Shown here in pieces: positions 50,101-62,800 of a stretch of DNA of 64,000 bases. The first letter of the stretch is position 1. Each line of letters starts with the position of its first letter. Source of the DNA: Owenia fusiformis (lineage: Eukaryota; Annelida; Polychaeta; Sabellida; Oweniidae); assembly GCA_903813345.2 (NCBI GenBank), contig CAIIXF020000008.1, positions 38,938,867 through 39,002,866 on the forward strand. The letters run 5' to 3'. The translations under genes were made by a program, and so were the position numbers. The notes under the pieces are model-generated. The model was not told the DNA's origin. It worked only from the letters and a program-made list of their open reading frames with translations, and ran no database searches.

Positions 50101-53100
50101 GTGGAGAGTGGTATATCGTCATCGTATACAACTCCTCCGTATACACTCCAGCGTATACCACTGTAGAAGTGCATTCTGGGAGATAATGAAAAAAAATCAT
50201 GATTTCCTAGGATCAAGTGACGTCATAAATCAACATCACCATTATTGAGTTGGCTGTCAATGGGATATTTTTATGGTTTTTAATTGTTATGATTGTGTTC
50301 GAATCAACTGTAATTGAACTTAGAGTGGCATAATAAGATTATATAATGGTTCATTCTGTATATCGTGCATTTTATACTCTCGTGAGAATATAATATATTC
50401 ACTCGTTCGCTACGCTCACTTGTGAATATATCATATACTCACTCGAGTATAAACACGATATACAGAAAGAACCATTATATAACCTCATATTATATGACAC
50501 ATACAAAAAAATGAAAAACCTTATCTTTCGAAGCGAAACAATAAAAATCAGATCCCCATTAGTATATGTACTGTACATTGTACATCATTGAGGTCTCCGT
50601 ATGTGGAAATACCATTTCGGAAAGCTTCGGACTTTTTCGTTCAGTACTCATGTTTACCCCCGGTTATTGAATGTACCCTCGGACCAATTCTTCCAAAATG
50701 GAAAAATATCAAAGTCAATGCCTAAAAAGATGTTGATGCGTTATTTAGTATATCCACTTGATGGATTTGCAAAAGAAAGAAAATTAGTTTGATCATCGAA
50801 TGAACATCTAAATATAACTAGTGACAATTGTATTCTATATCAGTTCAATAACGTAATATGTTAATAAGTGTTAAAAACAAAGCAGAATGTTGAGATTTAC
50901 AATAATAAGTGTTAAAAACAAAACAAGGTAAAAAGTAAATCTCAACATTTTGTTCAGTTCAATAAAATAGAGAACTATGAAGAGCAGAAAGAAAACGGGC
51001 AAGTTGAGGTTAAAAATGACACGATGGCCTCTTACAGTATTAATCTGCCTATTTTGTCTACTTTAAACCACTTTGGCTTATATTGTAGTATTACCCAATG
51101 TTATCAAAGTGTGATATCGTCCCATTATTTCCACATTGTTACAATTGCATTTTCGCTAATATTGAGAAATCAGAGGTTGAAGTTTAGGTCTTCATAACTT
51201 TTGAGTAGTTATTTTTAAAAACTTATTTTTTTGTATAGGTAATCATGTGTATGTGTAGGCTTTGCAAAGCAAAAATCACTGATTAACAATAAATAAAACA
51301 CATCTTTTTTATGGTTTCTTGTTTTTGAAATATCAAAATAACCCTGAAAACTGAATTTTTATTCACTTCCATTTTGTTATTGTCGCGTATACCATTATTC
51401 TGCCCATCTAATTATGAAGAATATGACTCTTGTTCCATTTTGACTGATAAGGTACTGGATGAGCTTGGTCCATGTTTTTGCTTACAGTATAGCATTTTTC
51501 TAATTATGTTAATTATGTGAAATATATCATTTCCCATTGATTTTGAAAATAATAGGGTCTAGTTTTTCAGCATCTGCGAATTATTGCCATTTATACACCT
51601 CAGGCTACTTTTATGAGGGGTACTATGATAATCATCAATAAGTTCTGTTATATACCTTCAATCACATTCATATTTCTAGGGATTATGTATCTCGTATATA
51701 TAATTAGTTGCTACAACAAGTTTGATCATGATTGGTCAAGTGGTTGCCATAACAACACAACTAAAGTGCGAAAAATTGTAAATATTTTGGATAAATCCAT
51801 CAGATCTTTAAAAGGTACATGGCAAAGGTAAAAAGCCTATAACAGGGTCAGTAATTGATTAAGTTCACTGAATGATCTTTTTTTGCTACAAATAATGTCA
51901 AATCTGCTTTCTTTTGTTTGTACTACATGTATGGTGTCATGATTTATGATCTCCTTTGTTAATTACCTACAAAATATACTCGTAAGTTATTGTCCCATTA
52001 TTTCCACATTGTTATAACTATAAGTCACATGATCAAAATTATGTATCTGATTGGCTCTGCTGCCTACCCAAACATATATGACAAGGTGGGCCTAAATTTT
52101 TTTTCCTCATTTTGCACTTATACCAATGTGGCACTGGATATCTCCAAAAGGAGATGAAATCCATTGAAATGGACCTCAGAAATGAATTCCTCATGAAAAA
52201 TTGAGAAAGATAGCATCCTTATCTGAAAATCTGTAAAAAGTGAGTTATAACAATGTGGAAATAATGGGACGATATGTAAAACTTTTTTTTAAATTTCAAA
52301 AAGTGGTTTTTGAAGGACTTTTCGTTCAAAAATTCGTGAATTTATTTAAAACTAACTTATAGAGGTCACGCGTATCTTTTAATAAGCCGCAATTCATACC
52401 AATGCATAGCATTCATCGTCGCATGTTTTTTGCCGAAAAATAAGAAAATAGGCGCATACAAGTGAGAAATGAACTCATCAGTGCATGAAAATGGTTCCGA
52501 GAAAAATGCATTTCAAAATGTTAGTTCTCATAGTACAATGATATCTAAAACATAATATATTCTTCCTTTTGACCTAGTTAGACAATCAACATTTGTTTAT
52601 TATTGAAATCTAGCATATTTAGAAAAGATTGACATAGGGAAAAAAAGATTTTGAAAAAAGTTTTTGCCACCTTGACTTCACTACTGTTGCAAAATATTTT
52701 TGATATACTAAAACATTGATTTGGCCCATTAGATATGGTATTTTATTATTGAAATAGTGTGTCCTTTGTTAAATCTTTGCATTGGTGTTAAAAGGATAAT
52801 CTTTTTTGAAATGCATTAAGAAATATTTGATGATTAAAAATGTTCAACTTTTTTTGAAAAATGGCGGGAAATTTGAATATTTGAGAAATGAAATGTTAAC
52901 AACCTTTTTGAAAAAAATTATTTTTTCAAAAATCTCTAAAATAACTTTTTAAGTCATGACAATAGTAAATGAATTATAAAAAATATTTTCAAACCTTAGA
53001 CGGGGACTTTAACATAAACATTATTAGGGGATACATTATAGTACTTAGGGACATAGCAGTACATTTATTGAATACATGGTTTGAATTCTAATACGAATCC

Positions 53101-54757
53101 GACCATCCGCATATTGGTTCATAGTCCCTCTGTTGTTATGCAATGTCAATTTCTACGAGTTATTACATATTAAAAACCAGTTCTATGATATCATCTGACA
53201 TTTGAGATATGAACTATATCATTGCATAATATTGATATCTGCTATATGAATTGCGTCTTATTAGTTTTTGTCGTTTGGGATTTGTTTTCCATACACTGAC
53301 TGGTTTTTGACAGATACTATACGTTTCGTAAAATTATGTTCATTCCCCCTTTTCGCTTGTGCTAAGATAACCATAATAATTATGTAAAAGCAGTGAAGAA
53401 GCGTACCCTGGAGTCATGTAAGGCTCTGGGTCAAGTAATGATTAGGACCGTTTTACTACATTGGATAAACTGCTTTCATGGCCTTTCATAGGAATTTGAG
53501 AATTGAATTGAATACAGTTACTTCCATTCTGCTTAGTCAGTTGTATTCTGGTCGATCAATTTGATTGGATACACACGATCAAAAGCAAAAGAGCGTGTCA
53601 GATGAAATAAAGCAGATTCTTGAAAAGGTTGAACGACGAATTTAGTCAGTTAAGAAACAAGTAGGGACATGGAATGTAAATGAATGAAGAAATTTCCAAG
53701 GCGATTGTTTGTCGTGTGTTATAAGAAAATGGCCTTGGATTTCGTGTTATTATTTCATTCAGTTGGTAACCGCAGATAAGTGGATAAGACAAAGCTTTCT
53801 AATTAGACACGTTAATACGTAGTGCATACGTTAATGTATTAGCAACGCCATGGCGAGAGGAAAATGAGCATAGCCTCGATGTCATGGTTTCTCAATCACA
53901 GTTAGAGCTTTATTCCACCAAATATACCCATGAGTCCCTTCATTGAATTCAGCATCTCTGACTCCAAAGGTTGTCAAAATACAGAAGTTTGTTTGGAACC
54001 CGATTTGGAGGCTTATGAGCAACTGATTCCTTGTGAATCAAAATTTGCATTGATGGCGTTTGTAAATTATGGGCACACGAATTATACATTCCTCTGCCCC
54101 ATGATGTATTATCTAAGTTGACCATTCAAATTAACCATCTAATTATTCAATCCAAGCAACCCTAGTCACTCACTGCATTTTGCGCCATCTTTTGACAGTC
54201 ATCTTAATTCCTAAAAACGAAATCTCAAGTGCTTCTATGTTTGATGATATTTTTATATCGATATTCGATTTTAGCCGTCGAACAAAGTTTGAAATGTAGG
54301 AAATGGAACGGGGAACGGATTATCAATGCGTATTCCGTCTCAAAAGCTGAGCAGAAATGAATCGGTAAAACTCTGAGAAGTTATAGAGCGCTGAAAAGCC
54401 CTACTGTAAAATGAAACCACTGATATAACAATCTTAAACTCGGATATGTACTGAATCAATTAAAAGCAAAACAGGATACGTCCATGCCTGCGTTTGAGAA
54501 CATTCCAACTTTGTGGAGACTTCTCATCAATTACCGCTTAATATGAAAACACCCTCTATCTCTAGTATCATTTATGTGAACACATATACGGTGCAAACAG
54601 CGTTCATATTAGACAGGTTTTACTGTTCGTTCTAGCTCAGTGTTATGGCACTAATCAGAATATCTTAACATATTGTTTTATTTCTTCAAACATATAGCTT
54701 ACCTAAGCCTAGTGTTAATAAACCAAGTATATAAATCCATTTGAGATATTTCCTCAT
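38182..54757 (-). CDS. LAMP-family lysosomal membrane glycoprotein, eight exons
   Basis: Exons, 5' to 3': 54757-54703, 47015-46734, 45287-45121, 44689-44549, 44187-44106, 39150-39081, 38757-38642, 38348-38182. Every junction is GT/AG and in phase, giving 359 residues. Order: signal peptide (MRKYLKWIYILGLLTLGL); acidic, repeat-like linker (about 20-110); Pro/Thr-rich hinge (PTTSPAQPTASPTT); a single LAMP luminal domain with four cysteines (QPCIKAAF, SKCGTKK, YKCDSAQN, TVCPADHK), the usual two disulfides; a membrane helix (IVPVVIAAFIAAAALLVIIG); and a short tail RNRPHSGYSHMQS. GYSHM fits the G-Y-x-x-hydrophobic lysosomal sorting signal. LAMPs coat and stabilise the lysosomal membrane. Exon 6 is only 70 nt and its acceptor is the last of about 50 tandem copies. 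Orthology to a particular LAMP/CD68 member is not resolved. Confidence 0.85.
39104..42400 (-). repeat. About 50-copy 64-bp minisatellite containing the LAMP exon-6 3' splice site
   Basis: In gene orientation the unit is TATCTTGTTTCAG followed by ACAATCACTGGAGTGTCTCA and then ACTGGACAAAATGTTACACTGTTTATGAGTT. The first part is the polypyrimidine tract and acceptor of exon 6; the next 45 or so bases are exon 6 coding sequence. The array lies directly upstream of, and includes, the real exon 6 (39150-39081), whose donor exists only once. Subtypes differ in the middle (TCAACTGGAC, TCAACAGGAC, TCAATTGGAC, CTACTATA). Shorter units with an internal deletion occur near 39190, 41810 and 41865. Open frames across it are by-products. 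Confidence 0.95.
42898..43939. mobile_element. TA-flanked mariner-type element, 1042 bp, in LAMP intron 5
   Basis: The left end CAGGGTGTTACAAAAGTAAC and the right end (reversed: CAGGGTGTTCCAAAAGTAAC) are flanked by TA. Inverted similarity continues for about 75 bp (AGGACTGGTGCTGGCATTTTG). A second inner inverted pair, ATGGTTGCTATAGTAACATG at 43044 and its inverse near 43770, lies next to CCCGGGGCA. No intact transposase. Confidence 0.8.
45793..46217. mobile_element. TA-flanked MITE, 425 bp, in LAMP intron 2
   Basis: Termini CAGGGTGGGCCAAAAAACAA (left) and CAAAGTGGGCCAAAAAACAA (right, reversed), each next to TA. The inverted arms continue for about 90 bp (ACACAAG, AAAGGTGAATAT, GTTAAACCAT). 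Internal sequence is not transposase-like. Confidence 0.8.
47131..47520 (-). pseudogene. Frameshifted protein-like segment, family not recognised
   Basis: On the minus strand two adjoining frames both read like protein. First VSGMSGAAASAKQIVKDAM to DPWELYPNTETRYDW (about 47490-47360), which hits a stop. Then, in a different frame, from about 47350 to 47134: VNQAAYMMCLEEASPTHI, GTYRSVQENVTAWGGAV and SEAFVDTLHWMG, stop. A single frameshift near 47350-47380 would join them. It lies in LAMP intron 1 and no splice sites connect it to LAMP. I do not recognise the family; a degenerate transposon or retrocopy gene is possible. Confidence 0.4.
48635..49926. mobile_element. 1292-bp transposon with 49-bp perfect TIRs, 5-bp target duplication, Transib-like
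   Basis: The termini are exact inverted copies for 49 bp, starting CACGGTGTATAACCCAAACG. ATAGT sits immediately outside both ends (48630-48634 and 49927-49931). CACNNTG ends with a 5-bp duplication are the signature of Transib elements, the relatives of RAG1. The motif GGAGCGTTTC or its inverse occurs repeatedly just inside the ends (48671, 48690, 49068, 49434, 49464, 49854, 49880), as expected for transposase-binding sites. There is no transposase frame, so it is non-autonomous. It lies in LAMP intron 1. Confidence 0.8.
50337..50490. repeat. Near-perfect palindromic repeat
   Basis: TATATAATGGTTCATTCTGT at 50340 returns inverted at 50465-50485. The arms continue through ATATCGTG and TATACTC toward a centre near 50415. 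No gene. Confidence 0.7.
51114..52275. mobile_element. Inverted-repeat element with an internal copy of its end
   Basis: ATATCGTCCCATTATTTCCA at 51114 returns inverted at the right end (to 52275). A third, direct copy (TGTCCCATTATTTCCACATT) lies inside at about 51990. No transposase frame. The remainder of LAMP intron 1, 52300-54700, is AT-rich with no recognised gene. Confidence 0.6.
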
Positions 54758-56829
54758 CCTAATAGTTTATAATTTTATGATGCCACTCGACAAGTGTACA
54801 GCCTTCTACAATATGTTAGGTTTTACAAGTCTATCTTCGATACATCTACATTGAGACGCCTTTCGATTCCAATATCGTCAAGCAGGCAAGAACGTAAGTC
54901 TGGTTAACGGTATATTGAATCCATCTCTAGAGACTGTCACTACACAGAGGTACGGTTTAAAGCGAGAATTGGACATAGAGAGAGAGCGGCAGTTATAAAA
55001 TGCAAAAGACTAATTCGATTTTTTCCAATAGCTAGCTCTATATTTGTTCCTACATTTGTAGGCTGCGACCAAACTCCCCTTATTTATGTACTCTAGTGAA
55101 AGAGTTAGAGAAGCAAACTAAAGGCTTCAAGCGCAAGCTATGATAATGGAGACTGATATTTGTTAGAATTTCAGCTCTTTGGGACGTGGAATCTCTACAG
55201 AATGTCGTCATAATTTAAGATGTGCGCGATTGAAGAAGGAAATACAAGAGACATGGGCGTAGCGCCTGTTACGCAAAGTACACCCATGCGTACCAAATAA
55301 ATTTGAATTTTTTTAAATGTGTTACAGTATGTCCTTTCAGTGTGGGGGGGGGGGGGGGTTGTGGCATAAGCAAGGCAAGATTTTTAAGATTTGTTTTGAA
55401 TTTTGCAAAAATTGATGCAACTTCCTTCAGAATTGAGCTAGAAGCTTCAAATGAAAAGCATTTTATAACTCTTTTTTCTTCTACCCAATGGTTCTATTTT
55501 TATTGGTTATCGCAGACATACCCGAGTGGGCGTACCAAAATTGATGATATCTGCAGGCCTGCGTTCGGAGGATGGATTTTTGTCTGTAAAATATAAAGGT
55601 GGCTTCCAGAAACTACCTTCCCATTTGTGATGCATGACACCTTTAAAAGCTTACAGAAGTAATTACAAAATTACATATGATACGAATAGCCAGTCGCCAC
55701 TAAGACTCAGAATAGGCTACTGCAATCATGGACCTCTATCTAATTATTTGTTTTTGTGTATGCTTTTTATGGAGTCCTGCATCAAGTCTTTAGAATCTCC
55801 CTCCATCCACCATTGACTTAAAGAAATGATCCCCTGTGTCCATGCCTCTACCTACTTCGCTTTGTTGAGGCATAGTGAGAGACGAAAGGCGTAGCCCTCA
55901 ATAGGCCTACCCGATTCTCTCACATAACGGCCGGGATAACGGCCAACTTTGTTTTGGTCCATTGCTGGGTCCATTTTGGGGTTATTATTTCCGAAATTCT
56001 TCGGCCATTGGGTGCCATCTTGTCGAACAATTATATAGGCCTACTTGGACCTCATTCACCGCTAATAATTTTTGCAGAACTTCGTACATGTTGTTCACGG
56101 TTAAAAATAAAATTACCAGTAAAAGAAATTATAGTTTCAAGAAAGCCTTCTTCTTTCTTTGAAAGCCGTACTAGGATTAGCAGATTTTCATTTGTATGAA
56201 TGTTTATGACAATAATCTGTAAAAAGGCTAATAAGCCCATTTATAATTTAACAGTGATAGAATTTGAATAGAATATATTTTAAAAACTTAACAACTAATT
56301 TTTTTGTAAATAAAAGAAATATATATATTTACTTTCGTATCACTCAGTTTTTTAAAAGTAATTTCTTTAACTATTCCTTGCTTAATTTGTGTCAAGATAC
56401 AATTATTCAAAAGTCCCGCTTTATACATTTCATGATAATGGCGTTACTGAATTGAAGATTGTGGATTCAGTTTCATTTTCAACTTTCAAATTAAAAACTT
56501 CAGATCTATATGACAACAGTATTATGAATTCGTCATTGTGTAAACATCTACAAATACCGAAATTCAGTTTACTGTAGTTTTGTTGGCAGATAAACAACGA
56601 CATTGCGTGATTGATAAACTCTGACTGGATGATTGAGCAAATGTCGTATCTCTTCGGTTATTTCCGTACATTTCCGGTGTAAACAAAATGGCGCGGATTC
56701 TACGAGCTCCGAAGAAAGAGAAAGGCATTTAAAGTGCCAAAATACGTGCAATATAAGTCAATTCTCTAGAAAAATGTACTTTAATTAGACGTGTTTTAGT
56801 AAGGACTAAACGACAAACAATCTCGCAAG
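54758..56829. promoter_or_regulatory. Divergent intergenic region between LAMP and USP34
   Basis: The LAMP start codon (54757, minus) and the USP34 start codon (56830, plus) face away from each other across 2.1 kb, so both promoters must lie in or near it if there are no far 5' UTR exons. A G run occurs at about 55341-55359. No TATA box or CpG island is obvious. Short open frames here show no family features. Confidence 0.5.
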
Positions 56830-59800
56830 ATGTGTGACGTGTGCTGTGATCTTCTAGCTCTACTTCAAGCCCGTAAGTTTTGCCGGCACATTTTTTTCAT
56901 TTTTTCTTTGCAAGATTTTTGAGTATATCTTTATCATACTCCCTATGATCTGGTTCTTCTTCGTTCGAGTCCTTTATTATTTATTCCAACTATATCTGAT
57001 CCTAATAATTGCTTTGTTATTGTAGACAAGTTATGTTATGTCTTCCAATAATTTTCCCAGATTCTGTAAAGTCACTGTTGTCTGTTAGTGTCATGGTGTT
57101 GCATCTTTAATGCATTTGACTGCATTTCTGTGACGTGGGTCAGTGTTTGATGTTCGCAGTCTCTTGCATCATCTTGGACAAACGCTACACTTTCCCATGG
57201 ACTTTCAAGTGAAGGTCCATGATATCCTCAGTTCTATCCTTTCGTTTGTTTGTTTGTATCCTTTTATGCGCTATAATGCCGCTAAATGGTCTCGTGTTGC
57301 TTGTTTTACACCTGTGCTTACACTTGTGCTTCTCTCTTGTGCTTTTATTTTCATCAAGTTTAAAATCACTTATACTATTATATACAGTTTTATAATGTGC
57401 TCATTAGAATCTCCTGGTTTGCCTTATGTAACTACAAAAGGCATTATATAAATTCCTGTTAGACGATTCCGACAGGTTCGTGTTTAGTCCGCACAGGGTG
57501 CGTAGATCAAGGGGAGGGTTTGTGTTTTCCCCGAGGAGTATCCTATCTACTTTTGAGTAGAGCTCTAGTCTTTCAGTTTCGAAGAGTTTACAAGAACTTA
57601 TGTAGTGGTCTACAGTTTCTGGTTTATTACATAGCTCACAGAGGTTTGTTGTACTAGGGTTTATTTTGGCTTGGTGGCTATTGAGTTGGGTATGACCGCT
57701 TATGAGTTGGTTGATGATGCAGGAAATTCTGCGGTTGGGAGATACAGTTTTGGTTTTAGAGCCAACCTTTGTTATTACCTGTGAAATGGCCCGAACTTTT
57801 TTAGAGTTAGAATACTGTCTTTGCCATTTGTTTTTGATTGATTGGTGTATTATATTGTAAGCTTCGCTTTTGGTAATACTAATGGAATTAAGCTCAAGCT
57901 GTTCTGCCAAACATGCTGCACTTTTTGCATACTTATCAGCTATTTCATTGCCATTGATGTTAACATGACCTGGTACCCAGTGACATTTGATATACTTATT
58001 TTGATTTTTGATATCAATACACAATTGTCTTATTTTCTTAATTACATCTACATGAGCTTCTGGATGTGCGGAAATGAAAGCTGAGGTAATTGCCGGTTGG
58101 CAGTCACAAAATAGCCAGATATTTTGGCCAGTGCTGGCTGCTTGTAAAAATTCCAACCCAAGTAGTAGAGCATAAACTTCTGCTAAAAAGTTTTTACCCT
58201 TTGCTGAAACCGGTTTGTTCAGACAAATTGGGTCTGTTAATAGTCCTTCCAGGTATATTATGGCTGCTGAGCCCTGGGTTGCCTAATGCCAATCCGTCTG
58301 TTAATACCACTGTATCCTTCTTTGGAATGTTTTTGAGGATTTGTTGGACTCTAGTAGTTTGAATGTTCTTAGAGCTTGTGAAGTCTTCTAAGTCAAAGGC
58401 TATGCCTAGGGGTGCAAATGGACACCATTCACTGCCTGTGTGTGCTTTTTCTATAGGCACTTGAAGCAGTTTTTTGCCAAATTCCCTAGTCCTTGATTGT
58501 AGGATGTTGAAATTAGTTACATGTTTCTCTTCTTTCCTGTTTAGTTTCCAGTGATTAAATTCTGAAAGTATAGGCTCGGATTCCTTTTTTGTGAGGATCG
58601 TAATATGTTCTTGAGCTTTCAGTAGCGCTGTTCACTGTAATTGTGCCTAAAATGGCCTAAAAATATTTTCCATGCATTTGGACCTTGTCAAGCATTACAT
58701 GTTCCTGTTCCACACTGCCCAGAGAGACATTGTCATAACCAATTTTTCAAGAATGTGTCTATAGTAAAATCGTAATATTTGTGTTTCAGATGATGAGCGT
58801 GTTGATAGAGGTGAAGGTCATGAATTGTCCAAGGAAGAAGCCATGGTGGTGATAACATACACTAATATATGGTCTCAAAGGTAAGTTGATCTTTTTTTAC
58901 CAGCTATCTCCATTACTTTGAACATGGGCTTTCAAATAGAGGGTTACACTGCAACCACGACTTAGTCAAGGTTTTAAAATTTAACTGGGGAGTTTGGATT
59001 TTGTACAATAGATTCTAACAACCAGTTGAGAAAAAATCTGTTGAGACTGAAGAACCGCACACAATAAATGGTGTACAAGGTTGAAGAGTTCAATACTAGA
59101 TTTGATATTTGTCAATTCTCCCTTTCGCGGTTCGCTCTTTGAATCAGAACGTTTGCAAATATGTACGGAAAAAAGCACTCAAAAGGACAAAATTTGATTG
59201 GTCAATATTTTCCCACTATGCATTTCGCGTAGCTGTTTGCGTGACCCGAAAGTTCTAAATCAAACTAATTACGTGATTTACACCCACACGTTAAATAAAA
59301 CAATGACACCATCGGAAGTATTCTTCTTTGTCATTGCTTTAATAGTCAGTATACCGAGTTTAATCAATAAAAGATTGTACAATGAACAACAAAATTCGGA
59401 AACGAGTATATTGCTTTCGGACCACCGAACAGATTGATCTAGATAATAGCGACGCGTCTTCTTTGGTCTACTGCTCAGTTGTTTGTGTGTTTTCAACATA
59501 ACTCTATAATGTAATTTGAAGATGATGCTTTTATTCAGTTGTTGCATCAATGTTTCGGTTTGTAGTGCGGTAAAACCGTAAGATTGGCATGAAAGTATTG
59601 AAAGTCGAATGGAATTGTTTTTTCCAATATAGCGACCAGTCAACTGACAGTGTGTCGGATAAGCGGTCGCCATTCGCCAAATGCCATCAGAAAATACATC
59701 TGGCGAACAGTTTTTATGGAGCACTTGCCATATTGGCGATCTGGGATCAAATCAGACTCGAAAACCCGGAGATAATTGCATATTTCTGCCAAGGAACTCA

Positions 59801-62800
59801 CTGAGATCGAAAATCCAGAACATCCGGATATTCTCTCTTGATCGATCCCGAAACATTTTCTATCGTGGATTCTGATCGGCCGTGCTCTGGATTTCTTTAT
59901 TCGAGAGTTCTGATTGGTCGAAGAGATCAGATGCGCATACAAACTGCGCAGAAGCTATCGCCGAAAAAAACTTTTTAACTCGGACATTTCCTTCTTCATT
60001 CATCGAAATATTGGTTTACTATAATGTGGATCGCATCAAACGATAAATATTTATCGTGATGATGCATTGAATTACAAAATGCGCCACTTATTCTGCATCT
60101 TAGTGTAAGTTATGATGAAGTACTCTATTATCGCCCACTGACTTCTTTCGAAAATTATTTTTTCTGTGTATTCGGTAATTATACTTGGTTATTCCTTGAT
60201 ATTTCATGAACTTTGTGAAGCGGGGTGAATGGTTATAAGGGGGTCGGCGCTAAAAACGGTGATTACTGTTAATAAGCCACGTGCATTTTTTTGTTCTTCA
60301 TTAATTTTTCTGTGTACATCTATATGTAGGGCCTAAAACTTGACTTTTATGAAGAATATCATGCTCAGTTTGCACGTGAAGGGTTCTAAATTATATCAAT
60401 TATTTTTCATATCTAGGTGCATTCATGCACCCTCTGGGTCTCTGAGGATCGTGTGCAAGTCCTTACGACAATCCAACGCATTAGAGAAAAATAGCTGTTA
60501 TATTAAGATTAATAAGAGATCAATCGTTTCTAATAATTTTTTCTGTACTCTCGTACAGGAATATGAATGAATATATCGTTTGAAAAATAGGTGTGAAAAT
60601 CCCCATGTTAAACCTATGAGGGAAGACAAGGAAGTACAAATTTGTTCCTCTGTGAACTGCATCATTGGAAATATTTTTTACTTTTGAAGAGGGAACAACG
60701 AACTGGGAATTATTTATGTCTGGAGTCTAATGCTTGATTTCTGCAATATTTTTACATTGATGGAATATGAAAGTAATTTTGTTCAACAATCTTCGAGACC
60801 CAAGTTTTTCATGCATTGCATTTTTGTTTCAATTTCTTAAATGTAGGCTATAATATATTTTAAAAGTATTTATTATTGATGTTCTGTTTCAGACAATGCT
60901 TGTGCTGCTTCAAAGACTTCAAAAACTTTGAGAAGTTCAACAACATTGTCCAAGTGCTACTAAACCTTGCTATATGCTTCATACGGACTTTACCCCAGGA
61001 CTGTCATAAACAATTAGAAAAAGAGAAACTGCAAGAGGAAAATTCAAAAAATTCTGATGCAACAAAAACAGAAGATATAAAACCAAGTGATAATAAGGCA
61101 CCCAAGGATATTGATGATGAGAAAATATCAGTTGATGTGGTTAACGATAGTGATGATGAAAATATGGATGAGTCTGAGAAAACGGAGATTGAAGAATGGA
61201 GCATTGATGATAAGGATAAACTAATGCAGTTTGTAGCAAAGGTGTTTCTCATGAATTTCCCATTGTATATGGCTTACAAACATGGCATTGGAAATTCTTT
61301 AGAGGTAAGTTTAGAGACTTATATGTAAGTGTTCTAGTGATGGGACTCATGAAAAAAATCCTATTCGGGTTGGAAGGCCTAATCATTTGATTCATATTCA
61401 TTTGAAACAGAAACCAAAAGTGAAAGTAAAACCAATTCACATTTCCCAGCAAATTATAATGACTTGCAGTAATAGAATACATACCATGCAAGTTATTCAA
61501 CAATGTTGGATCATTAATTTGCTGCATAAATCGATTTGTAAAAATAACTGTCACTGATTTCTATAGTTTAACAAAATATAATATAATGACTAAGCATAGG
61601 AGTGGATCATTTTGTGAATGAGTAAAGATATCCAAGCCACATGTTTTACTATAAAAGAAAAATAACATGGGTGGTGTTTTTATGTAGTGACTATATTTCT
61701 GTTACTCTACTTCCAGGAGTTGCCCCAACAGGAGGCCACAGCCCTACAGAGCTATTGTGAAGTCACAGTAAGTGGGGAAGAGAAGAGGATGGTGGCATTC
61801 AATTATAACAATTAATAATTCAGTTATTCATTTATTATGTCACCTTCAAAAAGTGGTGACATATTGTTATGGTCTCCTTTTTTGTGACGGCGGTTGGTGA
61901 TCGGCGTGCGGTGGTTGAAGTCTGTAACTTAAATTCTAAAAACTTCCAATAACTTAACAAATACTATTTAGACTGACTTCAGTTTTTTTCAAAATCATCT
62001 ACAAGTTTTCAGAAGTTCAAATCTTACTTTATATTTAAGATTTGACCTTCAGTGACATTTTCAACGTCAAAAAGGTCTTTTTTCAACTTGCTTCAAATTT
62101 TTTCTCAAAACCATCTGCTAGTTATCAGAAGTTCAAATCTGGCTTAAGGTTTAAGATTTTACCTTCATTGACCTTCTCCATTTCTAAAAAGGTCAAAAAA
62201 GGTATTTTTTCAACTTGCTTCAAATTGACCAATATTTTTTCAAAATCATCTAGAAGTTTTTAAAACTTCAAATCCGACTATGGATTTGACCCTCAATGAC
62301 ATTCTCAAGGTAAAAAAAATTCATCTACAAGTTCTTAGAAGTTCTAATCTGATTTGAGATTTGAGATTTCACCTTCAGTGACCTTCTTGGGGTCAAAAAA
62401 TAAAATTTCAACTTGCTTCAAATTGAACAATTTATTTTTTGAAAATCATGTACAAGTTCTCAGAAATCCAAAGCTGACTTAGATTGAACTCATAATATTG
62501 TGCGCACTTGGTGGTGACATTTTGTCATGTTAATGCTTTGTATTGTAACACTGTAATAATGTGCAGGGAATGGGAGGATGAGTCAATACAAAATGACTGT
62601 AGTATTACCTTTTAATATGAATAAATTGTTTATTGTGTCTGTTTAATAACCTTGAACTAATTAAAAAAATATATCCAAGTGTAACAAATTATTCCAAAAT
62701 TATTCTTGGATTTTGAGCCAATAGCATGATTCTGTATGTTTCATAATGGAGCCAATATAAATAAATCATTGTATTGTTGTATGGATCTTCTGTAGTCAAT

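Noticed and set aside
55303-56751. Short open frames upstream of USP34 as small genes
   Set aside because: Low-complexity, overlapping on both strands, with no splice or family support.
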